Source: Streptomonospora nanhaiensis
GTDB taxonomy: Bacteria; Actinomycetota; Actinomycetes; Streptosporangiales; Streptosporangiaceae
DNA length: 64,000 bases
Reading direction: 5' to 3'
Assembly (NCBI RefSeq): GCF_013410565.1
Contig: NZ_JACCFO010000001.1
Location: 5,642,001 to 5,706,000 of the forward strand
Below the pieces are notes generated by a model. It saw nothing but the letters and a program-made list of their open reading frames with translations, did not search any database and was not told the DNA's origin. Shown here one piece after another: positions 54,072 to 62,776 of this stretch. Position numbers and translations under genes: made by a program. Each line of letters begins with the position of its first letter. Position 1 is the stretch's first letter.

Positions 54072-56366
54072 ATGACCACCACCGCCGTCCACGGCTACCC
54101 CCGTATCGGGCCCGACCGCGAGCTGAAGAAGGCGAGCGAGGCCTACTGGGCCGGGCGCATCGGCGCCGCCGACCTCGACGCCGCGGCCGCCCGGCTGCGC
54201 CGCGGCGTCTGGGAGACCCTGCGCGACGCCGGCGTCACCGCCGTCTGCTCCAACACCTTCTCCTACTACGACCACGTGCTCGACCACGCCGTGCTGTTCG
54301 ACCTGGTCCCCGAGCGGTTCCGCCCCCTGGTGGACGCCGCCGGCGACCGCGACGCCGAACTGCGCGCCTACTTCGCCATGGCCCGGGGCACCGACCACCT
54401 CGCGCCCATGGAGATGACCAAGTGGTTCGACACCAACTACCACTACCTGGTCCCCGAGCTGTCGCCGGCCACCCGGCCGCGCCTGGCCGGCCGCAAGCCG
54501 CTGGCCGAGTACACCCAGGCGCGCGGCCTGGGAATCCCCACCCGCCCGGTGCTGGTGGGCCCGCTCACCCTCCTGCTGCTGGCCAAGCCCGCCCCCGGCG
54601 CCCCCGCCGGCTGGCGGCCCCTGGAGCTGCTGGACGAGCTGGTGGAGTGCTACGCCGAACTGCTGGGCCTGCTGCGGGCGGCCGGCGCGGCGTCGGTGCA
54701 GCTGGACGAGCCGGTGCTGGCCACCGACGAGGGCCGCGCCGAGACCGCCGCGCTGGAGCGCGCCTACACGCGCCTGGGCGGCCTGGCGAAGCGCCCCGGC
54801 CTGGTGGTGTCCACCTACTTCGGCGCCGTGGGACCGGCCGTCCTGGAGGCGCTCAAGCGCACCCCGGTCGAGGCGGTGGGCCTGGACCTGGTCAGCGGCC
54901 CGGAGTCGGTCGAGGACCTGGCCCGGGTGTCGGGGCTGGGCGGCAAGACGCTCGTGGCCGGGGTGGTCGACGGCCGCAACGTGTGGCGCTGCGACCTGCC
55001 GCGCGCCCTGGCCGCGCTGGGCTCCCTGCTCGGGCTGGCGCGCGAGGTCGAGGTGAGCACCTCCTGCTCGCTGCTGCACGTGCCCATCGACCTGGCCGCC
55101 GAGCCCGGCCTGGACCCCGCGCTGCGCGAGCGCCTGGCGTTCGCCCGGCAGAAGGTGGACGAGGTCGTGCTGCTGGGCCGGGCGCTGTCGGAGGGCGACG
55201 CCGAGGCCGCGGCCCGGCTGGAGGCCGCCCGCGCGCCCCGGCCCGCCCCGGCGGTCGACGCGCGGGTGCGCGCCCGCCTGGACGCCTTGGGGGAGTCGGC
55301 CGAGCGCGCCGGCGAGCAGCGGCGCGGCGCGCCCGGACGCGAGCCGCTGCTGCCCACCACCACCATCGGGTCCTTCCCGCAGACCCCCGAGGTGCGGCGG
55401 GCGCGGGCCGACCACCGGGCCGGGCGGATCGACGACGCCGAGTACACCCGGCTGATGCGCGCCGAGATCGACCGGGTGATCGCGCTCCAGGAGGACATCG
55501 GCCTGGACGTGCTGGTGCACGGCGAACCCGAGCGCAACGACATGGTGCAGTACTTCGCCGAGCGGCTCGACGGGTTCGCCACCACGACCAACGGCTGGGT
55601 GCAGTCCTACGGGTCGCGCTGCGTGCGCCCGCCCATCCTGCACGGCGACGTCGCGCGGCCCGCGCCGATGACGGTGGGGTGGACCACCTACGCCCAGTCG
55701 CGCACCGCCAAGCCGGTCAAGGGCATGCTGACCGGCCCGGTCACCATGCTGGCGTGGTCGTTTGTGCGCGACGACCAGCCGCTGGGCGACACCGCCCGCC
55801 AGGTGGCGCTGGCGCTGCGCGACGAGATCGCCGACCTGGAGCGCGCGGGCATCCGGCACATCCAGGTGGACGAGGCGGCGCTGCGCGAGCTGCTGCCGCT
55901 GCGCGAGGAGCGCCGCGCCGACTACCTGGCGTGGGCCGTGGGCGCGTTCCGCCTGGCCACCTCCGGGGTGGCGGCGGGCACCCGCATCCACACCCACATG
56001 TGCTATTCGGAGTTCGGCCGCATCGTGGGGGCGATCGAGGCGCTGGACGCCGACGTCACCAGCGTCGAGGCGGCGCGCTCGCACATGGAGCTGGTGGGCG
56101 ACCTGGCGGCGGCCGGCTACCGGCGGGGGATCGGCCCGGGCGTCTACGACATCCACTCACCGCGCGTGCCCTCGGTGGAGGAGATCGAGGCGGCGCTGCG
56201 GGCCGCGCTGCGGGCGGTGCCGCCCGAGCGGCTGTGGGTCAACCCCGACTGCGGCCTGAAGACCCGCTCCTACGCCGAGGTGGAGCCGAGCCTGCGCAAC
56301 ATGGTGGCGGCCGCGCGGCGGGTCCGCGCCGACCTGGCGGGCACGGCGTCCGGGGCGGCCGGCTGA
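54072..56366 (+). CDS. metE: Cobalamin-independent methionine synthase
   Basis: This is a 764-residue two-barrel enzyme. The N-terminal barrel starts [21 protein letters not shown], includes [15 protein letters not shown], and the linker is followed by the catalytic half with [55 protein letters not shown], and the zinc ligands in HTHMCYSEF and NPDCGLKTR. It transfers a methyl group from methyl-tetrahydrofolate to homocysteine. The ATG at 54072 lies downstream of a B12 riboswitch, which explains its likely repression by cobalamin. Confidence 0.96.
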   Translation: MTTTAVHGYPRIGPDRELKKASEAYWAGRIGAADLDAAAARLRRGVWETLRDAGVTAVCSNTFSYYDHVLDHAVLFDLVPERFRPLVDAAGDRDAELRAYFAMARGTDHLAPMEMTKWFDTNYHYLVPELSPATRPRLAGRKPLAEYTQARGLGIPTRPVLVGPLTLLLLAKPAPGAPAGWRPLELLDELVECYAELLGLLRAAGAASVQLDEPVLATDEGRAETAALERAYTRLGGLAKRPGLVVSTYFGAVGPAVLEALKRTPVEAVGLDLVSGPESVEDLARVSGLGGKTLVAGVVDGRNVWRCDLPRALAALGSLLGLAREVEVSTSCSLLHVPIDLAAEPGLDPALRERLAFARQKVDEVVLLGRALSEGDAEAAARLEAARAPRPAPAVDARVRARLDALGESAERAGEQRRGAPGREPLLPTTTIGSFPQTPEVRRARADHRAGRIDDAEYTRLMRAEIDRVIALQEDIGLDVLVHGEPERNDMVQYFAERLDGFATTTNGWVQSYGSRCVRPPILHGDVARPAPMTVGWTTYAQSRTAKPVKGMLTGPVTMLAWSFVRDDQPLGDTARQVALALRDEIADLERAGIRHIQVDEAALRELLPLREERRADYLAWAVGAFRLATSGVAAGTRIHTHMCYSEFGRIVGAIEALDADVTSVEAARSHMELVGDLAAAGYRRGIGPGVYDIHSPRVPSVEEIEAALRAALRAVPPERLWVNPDCGLKTRSYAEVEPSLRNMVAAARRVRADLAGTASGAAG

Positions 56367-56381
56367 CGCGCTGAGCGGGGC

Positions 56382-56452
56382 GCCGTCCGGGGCGGCCGGC
56401 CCCGGACGGCCCCGCACAGCACAGCGGGGGCGCGGCCCGCGGCCGCGCCCCC
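56382..56452. terminator. Double hairpin, bidirectional terminator
   Basis: Two perfect 12-bp stems (56382-56410 and 56426-56452) lie between convergent metE and the Pro-rich membrane protein. Both can act in either direction. Confidence 0.7.
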
Positions 56453-56485
56453 GCGCCCGACGCCCGTGGTGTGCGGGCGGCGGGC

Positions 56486-57559
56486 TCAGCCGCCGACCGG
56501 GCCCAGGGCCTCCTCGCCGAGCTGGTGCATCATGTCCTCGACGTCGGAGAACTCCAGCGGAGGCGGCGTGTCCTCCGAGGCGCTGAGGCCCGGGGACAGC
56601 GAGTAGCGGATCTCGATGTTCATGTTCTCCTTGCGGATGAGCATCGTCGCCACCGAGTCCTGCGTGGTGAGGATGACCTCCGTGGAGAAGACCAGCTTGG
56701 CCTCGTCGCCGAGGTCCACGTCCTCCTCGTTGTGGACTTCCAGCTCGCTGAAGCTGCCGCTCTCGTCGGTGACGTAGTCCAGGTTGGTCTGGAACTCCTC
56801 CTTGGCGCCCTCGACGGAGTCCGAACCCGCGTAAGGGGTCTGGTAGGTCAGCGTGACGCCGCCGTAGGTCTCGCCCTCGCCGTCGACGTACCAGTTGCAG
56901 GACGAGGAGGAGTCGGTGAGGCTCTTGCTGCCGTCCTCGATGCCGTACTGCGACAGCGTGCCGTCGGAGATCGCGCTGCAGGGGTCCTCGGGCAGAGCGT
57001 AGGGCGGACCGCCCGCGGCCGGCTCGGTGGACTCCTCGGGCGGGGCGTCGGTGGTCTGCTCCTGGGAGGGCGCCGTGGAGGGGTCGGGCACCGGCGGCGG
57101 GTCCTCGGGGTTGCGCAGCAGCACCACGAGCACCGCGATCACCAGGGCGACGATGACCACGCCGCCGCCGATGACCACGAACAGCCCGGCGTTGCTCTTC
57201 TTGGGGGGCTGCTGGTAGCCGCCGGAGTCCATGGGGCCGGGGCCGTAGGGGGGCTGGCCGCCTCCAGAGAACATCTGCTGGTCGGCCGGCTGCTGGAACT
57301 GCGGTCCGCCCTGCGGGCCGTAGCCGGGACCGTAGCCCCCCTGGCCGGCTCCGGGGTCGCCGCCGTAGGGCCCCTGGGGGCCCTGCGGGCCCTGGGGCGA
57401 CGGGTAGGGGCCGCTCCCGTAGGGCTGGCCGGGGTAGGGGGCACCCTGTTCGGGACCGGGCTGGCCGTAGTTGCCGCCGTAGGGCGGCTGCTGCCCGCCG
57501 GTTCCGCCCTCGCCTTCCGGATACTGCGGAGGCTGTGTGTAGGGTCCGTTGTCGCTCAT
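56486..57559 (-). CDS. Membrane protein with Pro/Gly/Tyr-rich cytoplasmic half
   Basis: This 357-residue protein has about 115 N-terminal residues rich in Pro, Gly, Gln and Tyr, one membrane helix (GLFVVIGGGVVIVALVIAVLVVLL), a Pro/Thr-rich linker and an extracytoplasmic domain of about 155 residues resembling DUF3558-type folds, with DPCSAI and SCNWYV holding a likely disulfide. Such proteins are common in actinobacterial envelopes; the function is unknown. The ATG at 57559 follows a GAGGGG site. Confidence 0.75.
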   Translation of the reverse strand: MSDNGPYTQPPQYPEGEGGTGGQQPPYGGNYGQPGPEQGAPYPGQPYGSGPYPSPQGPQGPQGPYGGDPGAGQGGYGPGYGPQGGPQFQQPADQQMFSGGGQPPYGPGPMDSGGYQQPPKKSNAGLFVVIGGGVVIVALVIAVLVVLLRNPEDPPPVPDPSTAPSQEQTTDAPPEESTEPAAGGPPYALPEDPCSAISDGTLSQYGIEDGSKSLTDSSSSCNWYVDGEGETYGGVTLTYQTPYAGSDSVEGAKEEFQTNLDYVTDESGSFSELEVHNEEDVDLGDEAKLVFSTEVILTTQDSVATMLIRKENMNIEIRYSLSPGLSASEDTPPPLEFSDVEDMMHQLGEEALGPVGG

Positions 57560-58032
57560 GACTCCCCTCGCGCCAGCTTTGCTTTAAACGCATTGTGAGA
57601 CGCGCGTCGGCGCGCTTCCGGTTCCACCTGCCGCACACGATCCGCCGGGGGCGCCCGCGGGCGTTGCCGCGCTCCGCCGCACGGTGGCGCGGCGGCGCGG
57701 GCGGAACGTGACGTGACGACCCGCCCCTGGGGCGCGGGCGGCACCGCGCAAGCGGTGCGGGGCCGAGCGGGGGCAGGACGTTCGCATCCTAGCCACCGAG
57801 TGTGCCCCGCGAGGCCCCATGAACGGGACGAAAGGGCGAAGATCGTCACCGATTCGTGGTGGGAACGGGTTGTTCCGTTTCCCTGCGGGAATCCGCGGGC
57901 GGCGGCGATCGTTGCGCGATCGCAACCGGCGGACCGCCGCCGCGCGGGGGCGGCGGCTACGGTGGACGGCGACCCCTCCACCCGGTGTCCGCGCACCCGC
58001 CTCCGCGGGCCCGCGCGGTGGGAAGGCCGGCG
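57560..58032. promoter_or_regulatory. Divergent intergenic region with nested inverted repeats
   Basis: These 473 nt hold no other gene. At 57905-57923 GCGATCG and CGATCGC flank TTGCG, and at 57911-57926 GTTGCG and CGCAAC flank CGAT. The two repeats overlap and sit upstream of the small membrane protein. Confidence 0.4.
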
Positions 58033-58194
58033 ATGAGCCCCACCGACCCCGCACCGCCGGACGACCCCGGCCCGCCCCGGCAGCGCCACGGGATCTTGGC
58101 CTGGACCGTCTTCGTCGCCGCGATCGCGGCGGTGCTGACCCTGATCACCGGCTGCCTGTCGGTGCTCTACGGCCCGCTGATCACCGGGGGCTGA
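58033..58194 (+). CDS. Small single-pass membrane protein
   Basis: This 53-residue protein has a Pro-rich cytoplasmic start (MSPTDPAPPDDPGPP) and one membrane helix (ILAWTVFVAAIAAVLTLITGCLSVLYG). The ATG follows a GGAAGG site. No homology is recognised. It is convergent with the NlpC-like wall-associated gene downstream. Confidence 0.5.
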   Translation: MSPTDPAPPDDPGPPRQRHGILAWTVFVAAIAAVLTLITGCLSVLYGPLITGG

Positions 58195-58244
58195 CAGCGC
58201 GGCCCGCAGCCGCGCCCGGCCGGGCCGGGCGGAGCCAAGAACCC

Positions 58245-59258
58245 CTAGAACATCGAGATGTGCACGTGGTCGAAGTGGTTCTCGGTGATGCTGCCGCGGT
58301 CGGACATGTCGCGCCAGCCCTCGTCGCCGCGGCGGACGTCCCAGATCTGCTGGCGGTAGATGATGTACATGATCCCCAGCCGCTCGGCGTTGTCCTGCGC
58401 CCACTTTGAGATGGCGTAGCCGCGGTCGATCTGGTCCTGTGAGGGCATCTCGCCGTTGGCGTTGAGCATGAAGTCGCAGGCGCGGCCCTTGGGGTGCTCG
58501 CCCACCACCCAGCCGCCCACGGGGCGGTAGCAGCCCACGCCGCCGGTCTCGGGGCTCTCGCCGAACTCCTCGATCACCAGCTCGCGCATCTGCTCGGTGC
58601 GCGGGGTGAGGTTGTAGGGGCCGCCCATCTCCTGGGCCGGGTAGTCGGCGATCAGCTCCTGCACCTCCGAGCGCCGGCTCTCCAGCTCCTCCAGGTCCTC
58701 CTCGGCGGCCTCCAGCTTCTCCTCGGCGTTGTCGCGCGCCTTCTCATCGCGCTCGATGGCCTGCTGGAGCCGGTCGATCTTGTCCTGGTTGGTGTTTGAG
58801 AGGTGGCCCACCAACTGGGCCTGGTCGAGGATCGACTGGGGGTCGTCCTCGACGAACATCGCCATGGCGGGGTCGATGCCGCCGTTGGCGTAGCTGGCCG
58901 CGGCGAGCTCGCGCACCTGCTCCCGGGCGTCGTCGACCTCCTCGCGGGTGGCGTCGGCGCGCTCCTCGGCGGCCTCGGCCGCCTCGATGACGCCCTCCAT
59001 GTCGCGCAGCTCGCCCCGGTACTCCTCGCTCAGGGCGTCGGAGCGCTCGCGCAGCTCCTCCAGGCTCTCCACGGGCAGCGGCGCGGCCTGGCTCGCGGGA
59101 GAGGACGCCAGCCCTCCGGCCAGCACGCACGCCGCCAGGACGGCGGAGGCGGGCCGGCGGGGGCGGCCGGCGCGCACGGCGGGGTCGCGCGGGCACGGGG
59201 GGTCGGGGGCCCAGAAGTCGGCGAAGTCGCGCGCGCGGTCGGATCGGTCGGGTTCCAC
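58245..59258 (-). CDS. Secreted coiled-coil protein with ARB_07466-type C-terminal domain
   Basis: This 337-residue protein has a signal sequence (SAVLAACVLAGGLASSPASQA) after about 30 N-terminal residues and a long coiled coil (about residues 65-220, many EExxx heptads). A C-terminal domain of about 100 residues contains GCYRPVGGWVVGEHPKGRACDFML and HFDHVHISMF, the pattern of the ARB_07466 family. Similar coiled-coil plus domain proteins act at the cell wall, for instance as hydrolase regulators. The start is a GTG with AGGAG nine bases upstream; the extended N-terminus is unusual for a signal peptide. Confidence 0.8.
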   Translation of the reverse strand: MEPDRSDRARDFADFWAPDPPCPRDPAVRAGRPRRPASAVLAACVLAGGLASSPASQAAPLPVESLEELRERSDALSEEYRGELRDMEGVIEAAEAAEERADATREEVDDAREQVRELAAASYANGGIDPAMAMFVEDDPQSILDQAQLVGHLSNTNQDKIDRLQQAIERDEKARDNAEEKLEAAEEDLEELESRRSEVQELIADYPAQEMGGPYNLTPRTEQMRELVIEEFGESPETGGVGCYRPVGGWVVGEHPKGRACDFMLNANGEMPSQDQIDRGYAISKWAQDNAERLGIMYIIYRQQIWDVRRGDEGWRDMSDRGSITENHFDHVHISMF

Positions 59259-59494
59259 GAGGGTTCGCTCCTCGGCTGGCGCGCGGACCCGGGCGGAGCA
59301 GGGGGCCGCGCGCTGGGGTCGGTTGCTCGGGCCGGCCGCGGCGGTCGAAGGCGCGGGCACGGGCGAGCACCCGCGGGACGTGCGGGCGCGGGCCTCAGCA
59401 GGGTAGGGCACCGCACCGGGTTTGCCAATCGATCGGCCGCCCTTGGGCCGCCTCTGGATTCTACGGAAGCCCCGCCCCGCCCGGAGGTGCGGAC

Positions 59495-59530
59495 GCGCCC
59501 GGTGGGGCGGGCGCGCCCGGTGGGGCGGGC
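59495..59530. repeat. Two 18-nt direct repeats
   Basis: GCGCCCGGTGGGGCGGGC occurs twice in tandem in the gap before metNIQ. No function is apparent. Confidence 0.8.
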
Positions 59531-59637
59531 GCGGCGCGCGGCGGCACCGGGCGCGGTGGGGCTTTTGTGGCGAACCTAACGCCCTGACCTCGCGCTGCGG
59601 CGTGGCATTTGGGCGGTCCTGTGGTTAGCTGGAGGAC

Positions 59638-59736
59638 GTGCCCACGACAGACCGCCGCGACGTTGACCCCGGCCGCCGACCCGTAGTCGGCGGCGCGTGT
59701 CGGCGCTGTCGAATGCGCGGGCACTGTACCGGCTGA
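59638..59736 (+). CDS. Cys-containing upstream ORF, possible leader peptide of metNIQ
   Basis: This 32-codon frame begins at a GTG and reads VPTTDRRDVDPGRRPVV, then a short Cys-containing end (GGACRRCRMRGHCTG) and TGA. It starts right behind TTAGCT, a possible -10, and GGAGG, so it may be leaderless or nearly so. Three Cys codons follow a stable hairpin. In mycobacteria and streptomycetes, Cys-rich leader peptides attenuate sulfur genes. Here the downstream genes import methionine. The evidence is only sequence pattern. Confidence 0.35.
   Translation: MPTTDRRDVDPGRRPVVGGACRRCRMRGHCTG
59672..59694 (+). promoter_or_regulatory. 9-bp hairpin inside the metNIQ leader
   Basis: GCCGCCGAC and GTCGGCGGC form a perfect stem with a 5-nt loop. 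It lies inside the Cys-containing frame, just before its Cys codons, where ribosome position could control folding. Confidence 0.5.
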
Positions 59737-59927
59737 GGACCCCCTCCACCGTCTTCGCCCCCTTCCGCGATCCGGCGCCCCGGCCCCTCGGCCGCGCGCG
59801 ACCGCCGGGTCCGCTCGCCGCGCCCCCGCCCGGACGCGTGCCCCACCGTTCCCCCGATGTCCCCTGACGTCCCATCATCCCGCCCGCGCACAGCCGTGCG
59901 CGCGGTGCGACAACGACGAGGAATCCC

Positions 59928-60893
59928 GTGATTGAGGCTGTGGGCCTGCACAAGGTCTACCGATTGAAGGGACGCGAGGTGCGCGCGCTCGACGGCGTGG
60001 ACCTGCGCGTCGAGCAGGGCGAGGTCTACGGCGTCGTCGGCCAGAGCGGCGCCGGCAAGAGCACCCTGCTGCGCTGCGTCAACCTCCTGGAGCGCCCCAC
60101 GTCGGGCACCGTCACGGTGGACGGCACCGAGCTGACCGCGCTGCGCGGCCCCCGGCTGCGCGCCGCGCGCCGCGGCATCGGCATGGTGCACCAGCACTTC
60201 GCGCTGCTGTCCTCGCGCACGGTCGCCGGCAACGTCGCCTTCCCGCTGGAGGTCGCCGGCATGGCCCGCGCCGAGCGGCGCCGCCGGGTGGGCGAGCTGC
60301 TGGAGCTGGTGGGGCTCTCGGACAAGGCCCGCGCCTACCCCGCCCAGCTCTCCGGCGGGCAGAAGCAGCGCGTGGGGATCGCCCGCGCGCTGGCGTCCAA
60401 CCCCACCGTGCTGCTCAGCGACGAGGCGACCTCGGCGCTGGACCCCGCCACCACGGAGTCGATCCTCGACCTGCTGCGGGGGCTCAACCGCGAGCTGGGC
60501 CTGACCATCCTGCTGATCACCCACGAGATGGACGTGATCAAGCGGGTGTGCGACTCCGCGGCGATCCTCACCGGCGGGGCCGTGGAGGAGTCGGGCCGGG
60601 TCATCGACCTCATCGGGCGCCCGGGCTCGCTGCTGGCGCGCTCGCTGTTCCCCCTGCCCGCCACCGACCACCCCGACGCCGTGCACATCACCTACACCCG
60701 CTCCTACGACGAGCCGCTGATGTCGGAGCTGACCCGGCGCTACGACGTGGACGTCAACGTCCTGGGCGGGGCGATCGAGGAGGTGTCGGGCCACGCGGTG
60801 GGCCGGCTGGCCGTGCAGGTCAGCGGCGACCGCCGGGCCGACGCCCTGGCCTGGCTGAACGGAAAGGGACTGCTCGTGGAGGCCGCGCGATGA
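59928..60893 (+). CDS. metN: Methionine ABC transporter ATPase
   Basis: This 321-residue ATPase has Walker A (GQSGAGKST), signature LSGGQKQRVGIARAL, Walker B (VLLSDEATSALD) and switch His (LLITHEMDV), followed by a C-terminal NIL domain (about residues 250-320) that binds methionine in MetN and inhibits transport. The GTG start has GAGGA five bases upstream. It overlaps metI by 4 nt. Confidence 0.95.
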   Translation: MIEAVGLHKVYRLKGREVRALDGVDLRVEQGEVYGVVGQSGAGKSTLLRCVNLLERPTSGTVTVDGTELTALRGPRLRAARRGIGMVHQHFALLSSRTVAGNVAFPLEVAGMARAERRRRVGELLELVGLSDKARAYPAQLSGGQKQRVGIARALASNPTVLLSDEATSALDPATTESILDLLRGLNRELGLTILLITHEMDVIKRVCDSAAILTGGAVEESGRVIDLIGRPGSLLARSLFPLPATDHPDAVHITYTRSYDEPLMSELTRRYDVDVNVLGGAIEEVSGHAVGRLAVQVSGDRRADALAWLNGKGLLVEAAR

Positions 60894-61573
60894 CGGCTCT
60901 GATCGACGAGATCGTGCACCGGTGGCCCGAGATGGCCCCCCAGCTGTGGCTGGGCACGCTCGACACGGTGTACATGGTGGTGTGGTCGGCGCTGTTCGCG
61001 GTCCTGGGCGGCCTGCCCCTGGGCGTGCTGCTGGTGACCACCGACCGCGGCGGGCTCACCCCGGCGCCCGCGCTGCGCGCGGTGCTCAGCGCCGTCGTCA
61101 ACGTGGGCCGCTCCCTGCCCTTCATCGTCCTCATGGTCGCGGTGCTGTCGCTGACCCGCCTGCTCACCGGCACCACGCTGGGTCCCACGGCCGCGATCGT
61201 GCCGCTGAGCATCGGCGCGATCCCGTTCTTCGCCCGGCTGGTGGAGACCGCCGTGCGCGAGGTCGACCGCAGCGTGGTCGAGGCCGCGCACGCCATGGGC
61301 GCGGGCAAGCCGACCATCGTGGCCAAGGTGCTGCTGCCCGAGGCCCTGCCCGGCCTGGTCGCCGGCCTGGTCATGACCCTGGTGACGCTGGTGTCCTACT
61401 CGGCCATGGCCGGCGCCATCGGCGGCGGCGGACTGGGCGACATCGCCATCCGCGAGGGCTACCAGCGCTTCGACGACCTCTACCTGTGGGCCACGGTCGT
61501 GCTGCTCGTGATCGTGGTGCAGGCCGCCCAGTCCCTGGGCGACCTGGTGATCCGCCGGATCTCCCACCGCTAG
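60890..61573 (+). CDS. metI: Methionine ABC transporter permease
   Basis: The 227-residue permease has five to six membrane helices and the EAA-loop motif VEAAHAMGAGKPTIVAKVLLPEALPGL, characteristic of MetI. It forms the channel with MetN. The ATG overlaps the metN stop (ATGA). Confidence 0.95.
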   Translation: MTALIDEIVHRWPEMAPQLWLGTLDTVYMVVWSALFAVLGGLPLGVLLVTTDRGGLTPAPALRAVLSAVVNVGRSLPFIVLMVAVLSLTRLLTGTTLGPTAAIVPLSIGAIPFFARLVETAVREVDRSVVEAAHAMGAGKPTIVAKVLLPEALPGLVAGLVMTLVTLVSYSAMAGAIGGGGLGDIAIREGYQRFDDLYLWATVVLLVIVVQAAQSLGDLVIRRISHR

Positions 61574-61644
61574 CCGGCCCCTTTCGACCGCCCCCCGCCG
61601 TCCCCGGTGCCGACCCGGCACCCCGTCCCCATTGAGAAGGAACC

Positions 61645-62508
61645 ATGAACAGCGAGCTGCGAAAGATCTCCGGAGTGCTGGGCGCCGCCGCCCTGGCCGT
61701 GGGGCTGAGCGCGTGCGGGAGCCCCAGCGAGCAGGCGGCCGAGGAGGACTCCGGCGGCGGCGACCGCACCACGCTGCGCGTGGGCGCCACGCCGGTGCCC
61801 CACGCCGAGGTGCTGCGCTTCGTGCAGGAGGAGTTGGCCGCCGACGCCGGGCTGAACATCCAGATCGTGGAGTTCACCGACTACAACCAGCCCAACGCGG
61901 CGCTGGCCGAGGGCGAGATCGACGCCAACTACTTCCAGACCAAGCCGTTCCTGGCCGACTACGAGAACGGCAACCCCGACGCCGACCTGACCTGGGTCTC
62001 CGACATCCACCTGGAGGCGTTCGGGCTGTACTCGGAGTCGCTGGAGGAGGTCGGCGACATCGAGCGGGGCGCCGAGATCGCGGTGCCCAGCGACGCCTCC
62101 AACATGGGACGCGCGCTGAACCTGCTCGACGCCGAAGGCGTCATCACCCTGGCCGAGGGCGCGGGGGAGACCGCCGGCGAGGGCGACATCGAGGAGAACC
62201 CCAAGGACGTCGAGCTGGTCCCGGTGGACGCCGCCCAGCTGCCGCGCTCGCTGGCCGACGTCGACGCCGCCGTCGTCAACGGCAACTTCGCCCTGGAGGC
62301 GGGGCTGGCGGAGTCCGCCAACGCGCTCGCCTGGGAGGAGACCGAGGGCAGCCCCTACGGCAACGGCCTGGTGGTGCCCGCGGGTCAGGAGGATGACGAG
62401 AACATTGCCAAGCTCGACGAGCTGCTGCACAGCGAGGACGTCCGCGCCTTCATGGAGGAGGAGTGGAACGGCGTTGTGCTGCCCCTGGAGGGCGGCGGCG
62501 AGTCCTGA
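61645..62508 (+). CDS. metQ: Methionine-binding lipoprotein
   Basis: This 287-residue protein has a lipobox (GLSAC) and the NlpA/MetQ pattern: LRVGATPVPHAEVL, FTDYNQPNAALAEGEIDANYFQTKPFL, PSDASNMGRAL and VVNGNFAL. It captures D- or L-methionine outside the membrane and delivers it to MetNI. It is the third gene of the operon and is followed by a terminator. Confidence 0.95.
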   Translation: MNSELRKISGVLGAAALAVGLSACGSPSEQAAEEDSGGGDRTTLRVGATPVPHAEVLRFVQEELAADAGLNIQIVEFTDYNQPNAALAEGEIDANYFQTKPFLADYENGNPDADLTWVSDIHLEAFGLYSESLEEVGDIERGAEIAVPSDASNMGRALNLLDAEGVITLAEGAGETAGEGDIEENPKDVELVPVDAAQLPRSLADVDAAVVNGNFALEAGLAESANALAWEETEGSPYGNGLVVPAGQEDDENIAKLDELLHSEDVRAFMEEEWNGVVLPLEGGGES

Positions 62509-62560
62509 TGCCGCTTCGCGTTTAGGGGTTACGTCAACGCAGGTCAGGGGCTTACTCTTG

Positions 62561-62601
62561 CGGGGTGCCGGCGCGGTCGCGCCGGCACCCCGCCGTGTTT
62601 T
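62561..62601 (+). terminator. Intrinsic terminator of metNIQ
   Basis: A perfect 14-bp stem with a GGTC loop (62561-62574 and 62579-62592) is followed by CCGTGTTTT. It lies 52 nt after the metQ stop. Confidence 0.8.
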
Positions 62602-62703
62602 GCGCCGGGTCGGCGCCTGCGGCGGGAGGGGCCCTGCGGGTAACGGTTGAATTTCGTCAGTGTGTCCGGGCATTGACTGCGGCGGGTGATGGGGCTTGTC
62701 TTG

Positions 62704-62717
62704 TGGGAGCGCTCCCA
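62704..62717 (+). promoter_or_regulatory. CebR/CelR operator (perfect palindrome)
   Basis: TGGGAGCGCTCCCA is identical to the known CebR (Streptomyces) and CelR (Thermobifida) binding site. It lies 60 nt before the binding-protein gene. A LacI-family repressor released by cellobiose should act here; its gene is not in the window. Confidence 0.9.
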
Positions 62718-62776
62718 AGAAGGGGGTACGGGGACGCGGTCAACAGGTATTCCTCGTGACGTAAGGGGTCGCAACC

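Noticed and set aside
53817-56156. 779-codon open frame antisense to metE
   Set aside because: Antisense frames of this length are expected opposite strongly biased high-GC genes; its sequence is low-complexity His/Gln/Arg/Gly with no domain.
59495-59530. Tandem 18-nt repeat as a mobile element or att site
   Set aside because: Only two GC-rich copies, no inverted ends and no integrase or transposase nearby.
59640-59927. SAM riboswitch before metN
   Set aside because: No SAM-I or SAM-IV core motifs were found; only a simple hairpin and a small frame are visible.
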